Of a DNA stretch of 64,000 bases, positions 8,641 through 16,103 are shown one piece after another. Origin of the DNA: Donghicola sp041224595. Lineage in GTDB: Bacteria > Pseudomonadota > Alphaproteobacteria > Rhodobacterales > Rhodobacteraceae. The stretch is taken from the NCBI RefSeq assembly GCF_041224595.1, contig NZ_JBGFGN010000162.1, positions 310,001-374,000 on the forward strand, given 5' to 3'. The stretch's first letter is position 1. The number at the start of each line of letters is the position of its first letter. Below the pieces are notes generated by a model. The model worked only from the letters and a program-made list of their open reading frames with translations, ran no database searches and was not told where the DNA came from. Made by a program: the position numbers and the translations under genes.

Positions 8641-8677
8641 AACGCCCTGCACTTTTCGTGTGGGGCGTTTCTTTTTG
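8641..8677 (+). terminator. Rho-independent terminator of the FadL-like gene
   Basis: 12-bp stem AACGCCCTGCAC / GTGTGGGGCGTT (two G-T pairs), short loop, followed by TCTTTTT. Confidence 0.9.
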
Positions 8678-8756
8678 TGCATCGCGCAGCGCCCGTTTGA
8701 CCACACCTTGAAGGGGCGGTAACACATCACGAACGCACTTAATTCAGGCCTTTTCC

Positions 8757-9617
8757 ATGTTGTATCCCACCGCCGACAGCTGGCTGACCGCCGCCTCCAA
8801 ACGCATCACCCTGTTCGGAATGTCCGGTTTGGGGAAAACCTTTCTGGCCAATATGCTGCGGCAAGATGCGGGCTGGTTTCACTACTCGATCGATTACCGG
8901 ATCGGCACGCGGTACATGGGCGAATACATCACCGACGAATACAAACGTCTGGCGATGCAGCACCCGACCCTGCGCGAACTCTTGATGTCAGACTCGATTT
9001 TTATAGGGTCGAACATCACCTTTGAAAATCTGGCGCCGTTGTCGACCTACCTGGGCAAACCAGGCAACCCCGATCAGGGCGGCCTGCCCTTTGCCGAATA
9101 TCGCCGCCGTCAGGACCAGCACCGCACCGCCGAGATCGCGGCCCTGCTAGACACGCCCTATTTCTGCGAGCGGGCCAAGGCTCTCTATGGCTACGACAAC
9201 TTCATCTGTGACAGCGGCGGTTCCATTTGCGAGGTCGTTGCCCCGAACGATCCTGACGATCCGGTCCTGAAAGCCCTGTCCGAAGAGACCCTGCTAATCT
9301 GGATCGAAGGCAGCGATGCCCACACCGCAGAGCTCTGCCGCCGCTTCGACCGCGCGCCAAAGCCCATGTATTACATGCCCGAGTTCCTGACAGCCAAATG
9401 GGCCGAGTATCTGGAAACCAACGGGCAAACACAGGAACAGGTGAACCCCGACGCCTTTGTGCGCTGGACCTATGCGCAGGCGCTGGCCCACCGTCAGCCG
9501 CGCTATGCGGCGATGGCCAAATGGGGAGTCACCATCAAGGCCGAAGAAGTCATGCAGGTCAAAACGCCCGCAGATTTCGATGCTTTGATCGCAAAAGCGA
9601 TTAAACGGCAGGCTTGA
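8757..9617 (+). CDS. P-loop ATPase/kinase-like protein of unknown role
   Basis: 286 residues with a clear Walker A motif, GMSGLGKT, at 21-28, and a nucleotide-kinase-like layout: FHYSIDYRIGTRYMGEYITD after the P-loop, and CDSGGSICEV and LIWIEGSD as candidate Walker B or catalytic strands. No membrane segment. This looks like a conserved Rhodobacteraceae ATPase, but no characterised family could be named. It precedes metA by 57 bp on the same strand; the hairpin between them lacks a good U tract, so they may be co-transcribed. The ATG at 8757 has no strong ribosome-binding site. Confidence 0.7.
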   Translation: MLYPTADSWLTAASKRITLFGMSGLGKTFLANMLRQDAGWFHYSIDYRIGTRYMGEYITDEYKRLAMQHPTLRELLMSDSIFIGSNITFENLAPLSTYLGKPGNPDQGGLPFAEYRRRQDQHRTAEIAALLDTPYFCERAKALYGYDNFICDSGGSICEVVAPNDPDDPVLKALSEETLLIWIEGSDAHTAELCRRFDRAPKPMYYMPEFLTAKWAEYLETNGQTQEQVNPDAFVRWTYAQALAHRQPRYAAMAKWGVTIKAEEVMQVKTPADFDALIAKAIKRQA

Positions 9618-9627
9618 GTCTGCCGTT
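9604..9627 (+). terminator. Hairpin over the 3' end of the ATPase gene, weak terminator
   Basis: AACGGCAG / CTGCCGTT stem spanning the stop codon, but followed by ACTTAAG rather than a U run, so read-through into metA is likely. Confidence 0.4.
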
Positions 9628-9674
9628 ACTTAAGACTATCTAGGATGCCTATCCAATAAAGCGGAAATCTTCCA

Positions 9675-10598
9675 ATGCCTATCAAGCTGCCCTCTGACCT
9701 GCCCGCCTATGACGTCCTCTCCAAAGAGGGTGTTATGGTCATGGCAGACGATCAGGCAGCCCGTCAGGACATCCGACCGATCAAGATCGCGCTTCTGAAC
9801 CTGATGCCGAAGAAGATCCAGACAGAGAACCAGTTCGCCCGCCTGATCGGTGCGACCCCTCTGCAGATCGAATTCACGCTCATCCGCATGAGCGAGCATC
9901 AGACCAAGAACACCGCCGCCGAACATATGGAAAGCTTCTATCGCCCCTTCGAAGAGGTGAAAGCGAGTGGCGAGAAGTTTGACGGTCTGATCATCACCGG
10001 CGCGCCCATCGAGCATCTGGATTTCAATGACGTGACCTATTGGGAAGAGCTGTGTCAGGTCTTTGACTGGACCCAAGGGCACGTGCATTCGACCTTTGGC
10101 GTGTGCTGGGGTGGTATGGCGATGATCAACTACTTCCACGGCGTCCCCAAACACCTCTTGGACGCGAAATCCTTTGGCTGCTTCCGCCACCGCAATCTTG
10201 CGCCTGCTTCGCCTTATCTGCGCGGGTTCTCGGATGACGTGCTCGTGCCGGTTAGCCGCTGGACAGAAATCCGCCAGACCGATCTGGACCAGCATCAGGA
10301 TCTGACGACTCTGATCGCCAGCGACGCGTCAGGCCCCTGTCTGGTCGAGGACCCCAAGCATCGCGCGCTCTACGTGTTCAATCACTTTGAATACGATGAC
10401 AACACGTTGAAAGAGGAATACGATCGCGACGCCGAAGCGGGCAAACCGATCAACGTGCCGGAAAACTATTATCCCGATGACGATCCGTCGAAAAAGCCGC
10501 TCAATCGCTGGAGAAGTCACGCGCACCTTCTATATGGGAATTGGATAAACCAGATTTATCAGACGACGCCCTATGAGTTGGAAAAAATTGGCCATTAA
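9675..10598 (+). CDS. metA: Homoserine O-acyltransferase, MetA type (predicted acetyl specificity)
   Basis: 307 residues, full length for MetA. The family blocks are present: LNLMPKKIQTENQF, the nucleophile elbow FGVCWGG (Cys144, equal to E. coli Cys142) and the His/Glu pair in FNHFEYD. MetA activates homoserine for methionine synthesis. The residue equivalent to E. coli position 111 is Glu113 (in TGAPIEHLDF). Published work on this family ties Glu here to acetyl-CoA and Gly to succinyl-CoA, so despite the name it is predicted to be an O-acetyltransferase. Its 3' end overlaps the next gene by 26 bp. Confidence 0.92.
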   Translation: MPIKLPSDLPAYDVLSKEGVMVMADDQAARQDIRPIKIALLNLMPKKIQTENQFARLIGATPLQIEFTLIRMSEHQTKNTAAEHMESFYRPFEEVKASGEKFDGLIITGAPIEHLDFNDVTYWEELCQVFDWTQGHVHSTFGVCWGGMAMINYFHGVPKHLLDAKSFGCFRHRNLAPASPYLRGFSDDVLVPVSRWTEIRQTDLDQHQDLTTLIASDASGPCLVEDPKHRALYVFNHFEYDDNTLKEEYDRDAEAGKPINVPENYYPDDDPSKKPLNRWRSHAHLLYGNWINQIYQTTPYELEKIGH

Positions 10599-11577
10599 GG
10601 TTATTGCCATTGCTGGATTAACAGCGGTTGCGGGCTGCGCGGTGATTGACCGCCGCGCGTCAGAGCGTGAATCCGTCGCCGAAGCGAACACGCCACCGTT
10701 GGGGGACTTTATTGAGCTGGACGATGGGCGCCGCGTCCATGCCTTTGTCAAAGGGTCTGGCCCTGATCTGGTGCTGATCCACGGCGCCAGCGGCAACCTG
10801 CGTGACTTTACCTACAGCCTAGTGGATCGCCTGACCGACCGCTACCGCGTGATCGCGTTTGACCGCCCCGGCATGGGTTACACCGACCGTGCCGATCCCA
10901 CGTATGATACTGCTGCGAATAACGGCGCAGAGCCCGTGCGCGAACAAGCCCGCATGTTGCAATTGGCCGCCGACAAGATCGGCGTCGCGGAGCCTGTCGT
11001 CCTTGGCCACAGCTTTGGTGGCGCGGTGGCATTGGCGTGGGCGCTTGAACGCCCCCAAGACACGGCAGCGCTGGTCGTTCTTTCTGGTGCGTCCAATCCG
11101 TGGCCTGGCGGGCTCGGTGTCAGCTATTCCGTGCCGAACAGCAGCCTTGGCGGGCGGATCGCGGTGCCTCTGGTCTCTGCCCTTCTCAGCACCGAAACCC
11201 TGAATTCTATGGTGGATGGTGTCTTTGCACCGCAGTCCGCACCCGCAGGCTACGCCGAATACCTTGGCGCTGATCTCGCCCTGCGCCGCGACAGTCTGCG
11301 GGCCAATGCCCGTCAGGTCAGTAGCCTGAAGCCGCAACTGGCGCAGATGGTCCCGCTCTATTCCGATCTCCCCATGCCCGTGGAAATCCTGCACGGTGAG
11401 GCAGATGACACTGTTCCGCCCGCCATCCATGCGATCCCCCTGTCCCGCCAGATTCCGAATGCCAATCTGGTCCTCCTGCCCGGTATCGGCCACATGCCCC
11501 ACCATGTCGCCCAAGATGATGTCATCGCGGCGATTGACCGCGCCGCCGCCCGCGCCGGATTGCACCCAACGCCCTAA
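10573..11577 (+). CDS. Alpha/beta-hydrolase, predicted lipoprotein
   Basis: 334 residues. The N-terminus has a short hydrophobic stretch ending in a lipobox-like VAGC (about residues 18-21), suggesting lipid anchoring after export. The hydrolase fold is complete: LIHGASG (oxyanion hole), GHSFGG (nucleophile elbow), HGEADDTVPP (acid) and GIGHMPHH (catalytic His). The substrate is unknown. The gene begins inside the end of metA (26-bp overlap), which implies coupled expression, though no metabolic link is evident. MetX, the other homoserine acyltransferase, shares this fold but has a different motif set, so this is not MetX. Confidence 0.82.
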   Translation: MSWKKLAIKVIAIAGLTAVAGCAVIDRRASERESVAEANTPPLGDFIELDDGRRVHAFVKGSGPDLVLIHGASGNLRDFTYSLVDRLTDRYRVIAFDRPGMGYTDRADPTYDTAANNGAEPVREQARMLQLAADKIGVAEPVVLGHSFGGAVALAWALERPQDTAALVVLSGASNPWPGGLGVSYSVPNSSLGGRIAVPLVSALLSTETLNSMVDGVFAPQSAPAGYAEYLGADLALRRDSLRANARQVSSLKPQLAQMVPLYSDLPMPVEILHGEADDTVPPAIHAIPLSRQIPNANLVLLPGIGHMPHHVAQDDVIAAIDRAAARAGLHPTP

Positions 11578-11609
11578 CCGCCCATAAAGGTGGAAAAAGA
11601 GGTGCCCCT

Positions 11610-12476
11610 ATGAACTTGCCCTTCGACGGTGCGATTTCCGAATTCTACGAATCCGAGGCCGCAGCCGATCTCTGTGCCGCGATCGAGAATGCGGGCAAGA
11701 AAGACATCCTAGGCGCCTACCCCTATGACAGCCGGCTCGACAAGAGCACCTACGAGGACACGCTTCACGCCCTGCAGGTCGAACTGGTCAAGCTGCAGCA
11801 CTGGGTCAAGGACACAGGCGCCCGGATCGCCATCGTCTTCGAAGGGCGCGATGCGGCTGGCAAGGGCGGCACCATCAAGCGCATCCGCGAAAACCTGAAT
11901 CCACGTGGCTGCCGTGTGGTTGCCCTGTCCAAGCCTTCGGAAACCGAGGCGACCCAGTGGTACTTCCAGCGCTATATTGAACAACTGCCCTCGGGCGGAG
12001 AGATCGTTCTGTTCGACCGCAGTTGGTACAACCGCGGCGTGGTGGAAAAGGTCTTTGGCTTTTGCGACGAGGTGCAGCGCGAACATTTCTTCCGTCAGGT
12101 GCTGCCGTTTGAGGAAATGCTGGTCGACGAAGGTGTTCATGTCATCAAGGTCTGGCTCAACGTTGGGCGCGCCGAGCAACTGCGCCGCTTCCTTGACCGC
12201 GAACAGGACCCCCTGAAGCAATGGAAGCTCAGCTGGATCGATGTCGAAGGTTTGAAACGCTGGGATGCCTATTCCGAGGCGATCCAAGAAACCCTGCTGC
12301 GCAGCCATGCCAAACTGAGCCCTTGGCACGTGGTTCGCAGCGATGACAAGCGCCGCGCCCGTATCGAAGTGATCCGCCTGCTTCTGTCAGGATTGGAATA
12401 CGACCGCAAAGACCATGATGTGGTCGCATCCCCTGATCCGAACATTGTCGGTGGACCGGACCTGCTCCATGTCTAA
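11610..12476 (+). CDS. ppk2: Polyphosphate kinase 2 family protein
   Basis: 288 residues, one PPK2 domain. Walker A is in FEGRDAAGKGGT (77-88) and the Walker B-type motif is FDRSWYNR (135-142); the lid-region arginines lie in LRRFLDREQDPLKQWKLS. PPK2 enzymes use polyphosphate to phosphorylate NDPs or NMPs, or work in reverse. The residue after the lysine in GKGG and the one-domain size fit class I (NDP-using) enzymes, a subclass call that is only tentative. The last codons overlap the start of a TetR gene by 8 bp. Confidence 0.9.
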   Translation: MNLPFDGAISEFYESEAAADLCAAIENAGKKDILGAYPYDSRLDKSTYEDTLHALQVELVKLQHWVKDTGARIAIVFEGRDAAGKGGTIKRIRENLNPRGCRVVALSKPSETEATQWYFQRYIEQLPSGGEIVLFDRSWYNRGVVEKVFGFCDEVQREHFFRQVLPFEEMLVDEGVHVIKVWLNVGRAEQLRRFLDREQDPLKQWKLSWIDVEGLKRWDAYSEAIQETLLRSHAKLSPWHVVRSDDKRRARIEVIRLLLSGLEYDRKDHDVVASPDPNIVGGPDLLHV

Positions 12477-13083
12477 ACGCGGATACCATCACGGCAACCT
12501 GCGGCAGGCTTTGGTCGATGCCGCACTCGAATTGGTGCGCGACAAGGGCCCCACGGGCTTTACGCTGTCAGAGGCTGCAAAGCTCGCAGGTGTGACCCCC
12601 GCTGCTGTCTACCGCCATTTCCAAGGGCGCGAAGACCTGATCGCCGAAGCCGCGCGCCAAGGCTATTTGATCTTCTCCGATGTGATGGAATTTGCATACA
12701 ACAAAGGCCAACCCAGTGCGCTTTCTGCCTTTGAGGCCACAGGACGCGCCTACCTCGCCTTTGCCCGAAAGTACCCTGGTCATTACGTTGCAATGTTCGA
12801 GTCCGGCATCTCGGTCAATAGATCGCCAGAACTGGCCGAAGCGGCGTCCGGTGCAAACAAAATCCTCGAGCAAGCGGCCACCGTTCTCAGCGAGCGCATT
12901 CCAGCAGACAAGCGCCCACCGGCAAACATGTTCTCGGCCCACATCTGGGCCATGAGCCATGGCGTGGTCGAACTCTTTGCGCGGGGCACACCCGGGACAA
13001 GGTCCCCTTACTCTCCCGAAGATCTTCTCGAAGCGGGAATCGGTATCTACTTGCGTGGTCTCGGACTGATTTCGAACGACTAA
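12469..13083 (+). CDS. TetR/AcrR-family transcriptional regulator
   Basis: 204 residues with an N-terminal TetR helix-turn-helix (residues about 5-55): RQALVDAALELVRDKGPTGF, SEAAKLAGVTPAAVYRHF, GREDLIAEAA. The remaining alpha-helical part has the WHG-type ligand-binding look (MSHGVVELFARG). ATG at 12469 lies within the ppk2 stop region (8-bp overlap), so the two are translationally coupled and this regulator may control its own operon. The ligand is unknown. Confidence 0.85.
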   Translation: MSKRGYHHGNLRQALVDAALELVRDKGPTGFTLSEAAKLAGVTPAAVYRHFQGREDLIAEAARQGYLIFSDVMEFAYNKGQPSALSAFEATGRAYLAFARKYPGHYVAMFESGISVNRSPELAEAASGANKILEQAATVLSERIPADKRPPANMFSAHIWAMSHGVVELFARGTPGTRSPYSPEDLLEAGIGIYLRGLGLISND

Positions 13084-13501
13084 TTCTCTGGCTGTGCGTC
13101 CCGCGGGCAAAAAAATAGCATTTCCATAGAAATTTTCTTGAAAAATTTTCCTGAAAACGGGGCTTACCGGAACTCCGCTAACGATATTTTAGTGCTTTCT
13201 TTGGTTTATGCCTGCGAGACAAAGCAACCATAGGGCGAATAGCGACGTTCGTGGGTGCATCCTGAAAATTCGCAACAAGTAAGCCGATCTCACCCTGCAA
13301 TATCGCAATCACGCGCATGCCAATGCCCTCAAAGCGATCCGCTTTAATGTAATCTGTAATTACAATACCCAATAAAATAAGGGACAATCTGGGCAAGTAT
13401 GGTCGCAATGTGGCGAGAATGTGGCTGGACAGCTCGACCTGCCTTCCCCTAGATTGAAATCACACCATTTCTTTCGTGTTATACAGTCTAAGGGTATTCA
13501 A
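13084..13501. other. AT-rich intergenic region without a supported gene
   Basis: About 420 bp with A/T runs (13110-13190). A 76-codon frame on the minus strand (13178-13408) has no recognisable domain and no good ribosome-binding site. The region probably holds the promoter of the following small regulator. Confidence 0.45.
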
Positions 13502-13801
13502 ATGCATAGCGGATACAAGCAGCTCGCAGCGATGCGCGAACTTCTTTACCAACTCGAGCAAGACATGGGGCTCGACGATATGTCGCAAAACGAGAAGGAT
13601 ATTCTCTATGCCTTCCACATGATCGCCGAGTCCAAGATCGATGCCGATGTTCATTCGGAGTCGATCCGATCGCACAATACCGTCCGCGCCATGAAGCACG
13701 CGACTTACCACCGCACGCTGAAACGGCTTCTGGATCAAGGCTTTATCGAGCACGCACCGCAACGCAAGACCGGCCTCTACCGCCTGGCCACCGCTCACTG
13801 A
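13502..13801 (+). CDS. Small winged-helix DNA-binding protein
   Basis: 99 residues. The order of helices (LLYQLEQDMGLDDMSQNEKD, DILYAFHMI, then a recognition-helix-like SHNTVRAMKHATYHRTLKRL and a wing GFIEHAPQRKTGLYRL) resembles MarR/winged-helix regulators, but it is shorter than usual MarR proteins. The ATG at 13502 begins the conserved-looking part. It stands alone between long intergenic regions and has its own terminator at 13856. Neither targets nor ligand can be read from the sequence. Confidence 0.65.
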   Translation: MHSGYKQLAAMRELLYQLEQDMGLDDMSQNEKDILYAFHMIAESKIDADVHSESIRSHNTVRAMKHATYHRTLKRLLDQGFIEHAPQRKTGLYRLATAH

Positions 13802-13855
13802 TCGGCCCAATCGGCCACGCCTGCAGGGAAATTTCGCCCGTATGCAGAAGATATC

Positions 13856-13888
13856 AAGGTGCTCTCGTCTGCCAGAGGGCACCTTTTT
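13856..13888 (+). terminator. Rho-independent terminator
   Basis: Long stem beginning AAGGTGCTCT and closing AGAGGGCACCTT, followed by TTTTT. Ends the small winged-helix gene. Confidence 0.88.
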
Positions 13889-14306
13889 CGTTCCACAGCC
13901 AATTTGTGGCAAAGATCGTAAATCGCTATTTACGCAAATCATCCCGCAAAAATCCCGCCAACCTTGAGCATATGCGCAATGTTCTGGCGCATTCACGGCT
14001 TTGGGAACGCTCGGCAACCCCCAATGAGCTGCTCAGTCGAAGGGTCCGACGAGAGTCAAATCTCGGACAATCGGTGTTCCCAATCTTCACAGTCTTAGGT
14101 GAACCGAGAGCGATGACCTCTGCCCCACAGCGCTCTCTGGCCGCACGCTTTCTACTGGCGCATTCTTAAAATGCGACTTCCGAGCAGAGCCTTTCCGAGG
14201 TCATTCAACGCACTTCATCCAGAACCGCCGCGCCAGCGCTGGCCTTGCCTTGAGCCGCGAATGCGTTGCGCCCGAAACATGCCTCTTGTCCAGCTTCCCG
14301 CCCCTT
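13889..14306. other. Intergenic region with no supported gene
   Basis: About 420 bp between convergent transcription units. An 87-codon frame (13906-14169) is basic and unlike any family. A short hairpin GAGAGCG / CGCTCTC lies near 14108-14140. No tRNA or known small RNA signature was found by eye. Confidence 0.4.
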
Positions 14307-14342
14307 GAAAACGGAAACAGGCGCGTACGAAAGCACGCGCCT
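14307..14342 (-). terminator. Rho-independent terminator of rplM-rpsI
   Basis: On the minus strand: stem AGGCGCGT / ACGCGCCT with an 8-nt loop, then GTTTCCGTTTTC. Confidence 0.85.
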
Positions 14343-14369
14343 GCCAAAATCGTCTTCGGAAGCTCCGAA

Positions 14370-14855
14370 TTAGCGCTTCGAGAACTGGAAGCTACGACGT
14401 GCCTTACGACGGCCGAACTTCTTACGTTCAACAACGCGGCTGTCGCGGGTCAGGAAGCCAGCGGCTTTCAGCGCGCCACGCAGCGAGGGATCGTACAGCT
14501 GCAGAGCTTTGGAGATGCCGTGCTTGACCGCACCAGCTTGGCCCGACAGACCGCCGCCTTTGACGGTGGCGTAAACGTCGAACTGATCTTCAACGCCGGC
14601 AACCTCGAAAGGCTGACGCAGGATCATCTGCAGAACGGGACGTGCAAAGTACACGTTCAGTTCGCGACCGTTGACGGTCACTTTACCGGAACCGGGCTTG
14701 ATCCAAACACGGGCAACAGCGTCTTTACGCTTGCCGGTGGCGTAGGAACGACCCAGCTCGTCACGGACGGGCTCACGGGGTGCGTCGATCTCGATTGCTG
14801 CGACGTCACCTGCAACGGCGCCGAGTTCTTCGAGCGAGTTGACTTGATCGGCCAT
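14370..14855 (-). CDS. rpsI: 30S ribosomal protein S9
   Basis: 161 residues. Residues 37-161 are canonical S9: YATGKRKDAVARVW, KVTVNGRELNVYF, KGGGLSGQAGAVKHGISKAL, and the basic C-terminal tail ERKKFGRRKARRSFQFSKR that reaches the P site of the small subunit. An acidic N-terminal extension of about 36 residues is usual in alphaproteobacteria. Its ATG shares one base with the rplM stop (TAATG), the usual rplM-rpsI operon. Confidence 0.97.
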   Translation of the reverse strand: MADQVNSLEELGAVAGDVAAIEIDAPREPVRDELGRSYATGKRKDAVARVWIKPGSGKVTVNGRELNVYFARPVLQMILRQPFEVAGVEDQFDVYATVKGGGLSGQAGAVKHGISKALQLYDPSLRGALKAAGFLTRDSRVVERKKFGRRKARRSFQFSKR

Positions 14856-15319
14856 TATTTCGCAGTCCTCGTGTTCTTGGAGTTCAGCACTTTGACGTCA
14901 ACGACTTCAGGTGCCTGAGCTTCGTGGGGGTGTTCAGTACCCGCGTAAACGCGCAGGTTGGTCATCAGCTGGCGCGACAGGCGGTTGCCGGGCAGCATAC
15001 GCTGAACAGCTTTCTGAACCACACGCTCGGGGTGCGCGCCGTCCAGGATTTCCTGCTTGGTGCGCGACTTGATGCCGCCGGGGTGGCCAGTGTGCCAGTA
15101 GAAACGCTCTTCGCGCTTCTTGCCGGTCATCTGGATTTTCTCAGCATTGATGATGATGACGTTGTCACCGCAATCCATGTGAGGCGTGAAGGACGGCTTG
15201 TGCTTGCCGCGCAGACGCGTTGCGACGATCGACGCAAGACGGCCCAGAACGACGCCTTCAGCGTCGATCAGGATCCATTTCTTCTCGATGTCTGCAGGCT
15301 TTGCAGAGAAGGTTTTCAT
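14855..15319 (-). CDS. rplM: 50S ribosomal protein L13
   Basis: 154 residues, standard length, with MKTFSAKPADIEKKWILIDA, LGRLASIVATRLRGKHKP, YWHTGHPGG and RMLPGNRLSRQLMTNLRVY. First gene of the rplM-rpsI pair, with a good promoter match about 80 bp upstream. Confidence 0.97.
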   Translation of the reverse strand: MKTFSAKPADIEKKWILIDAEGVVLGRLASIVATRLRGKHKPSFTPHMDCGDNVIIINAEKIQMTGKKREERFYWHTGHPGGIKSRTKQEILDGAHPERVVQKAVQRMLPGNRLSRQLMTNLRVYAGTEHPHEAQAPEVVDVKVLNSKNTRTAK

Positions 15320-15397
15320 GGTCAGGATATCCTGGGTTTCATTAAATTAAGGTCGAGCCGAGTGCGGCCTCAGCCTCACCCGAATTCGGATTGGCGT

Positions 15398-15425
15398 CTT
15401 ATACAGCCCTTCGAACCCCAGTCAA
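15398..15425 (-). promoter_or_regulatory. Predicted sigma-70 promoter of rplM-rpsI
   Basis: On the minus strand: TTGACT, 16-bp spacer, TATAAG, lying 79-106 bp upstream of the rplM start codon. Confidence 0.65.
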
Positions 15426-15544
15426 GCGCCCTTAAGTGATCAAAACCCTTATAAAACAATGGCTTAAAAAATAGGTATCAAAATACCCCATATTTTACGC
15501 CATCCTCGGGCTTCTTTTTGCACCAAATACTCAAAATCCAATGT

Positions 15545-15967
15545 TCAGCCACTTGGCGGGATGGAATAGGTCATGCTCGCCCGCGCCACAGGCCGTGCAT
15601 CCCCCTCGGAATAGATCAGAACGTCGCCCACCGCCAACACGCGCCCCAGCTTCAAAATGCGGCATTCCGCCACCAGATCGACACCCGCCACCGGTTTGCG
15701 CATGAAATCAATCGAACAGTTGGTCGTCACAGCAAGGCCGACCGGCCCGATCACCGCCAGAACCGCCAGATAGATGCCCACATCCGCCAGCGCGAACATG
15801 GTGGGTCCAGACACCGTGCCACCGGGCCGTAGATGCTCTTCTTTGACGTTCAAGCGCACCTTAAGCGTGCCTGCGCCGACCTCCAGAATGGTGAACATGT
15901 CGCCCACCTGCGGAAAGTCTCGCGCCAGAAAGGCCTCCAACGCGGCCACATCCATCTTCAGTTCCAT
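15545..15967 (-). CDS. PaaI-family hotdog-fold thioesterase
   Basis: 140 residues. The hotdog signature GGTVSGPTMFALADVGIYLA (general base Asp in the ALAD segment) and the strand CSIDFMRKPVAG mark a PaaI/4HBT acyl-CoA thioesterase; the acyl-CoA is unknown. ATG at 15967 was preferred over an upstream start at 15994 because GGGAGGGG precedes it directly. It is divergent from trmFO and ends near a degenerate copy of the dispersed 3'-end element (about 15510-15535). Confidence 0.8.
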   Translation of the reverse strand: MELKMDVAALEAFLARDFPQVGDMFTILEVGAGTLKVRLNVKEEHLRPGGTVSGPTMFALADVGIYLAVLAVIGPVGLAVTTNCSIDFMRKPVAGVDLVAECRILKLGRVLAVGDVLIYSEGDARPVARASMTYSIPPSG

Positions 15968-16103
15968 TTGCCCCTCCCGTCTTGCGCATCCCACAATGGC
16001 GCGCGAAACCCAAACAGCAAGCCCTGCCAGAAGTGACGTCCGGGCATTTTACGAACCGCCTTTCCCCTTTCCAAACGCGCGCGAAAGCCCTAGATCGCGC
16101 GTC

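Noticed and set aside
13178..13408. 76-codon minus-strand frame
   Set aside because: No domain, no clear ribosome-binding site, AT-rich context.
13906..14169. 87-codon plus-strand frame
   Set aside because: Basic, low-complexity translation with no family resemblance; GTG start without a ribosome-binding site.
15774..16103. Long in-frame extension of trmFO
   Set aside because: Antisense to the thioesterase gene; the Rossmann strand begins at the ATG at 16104.
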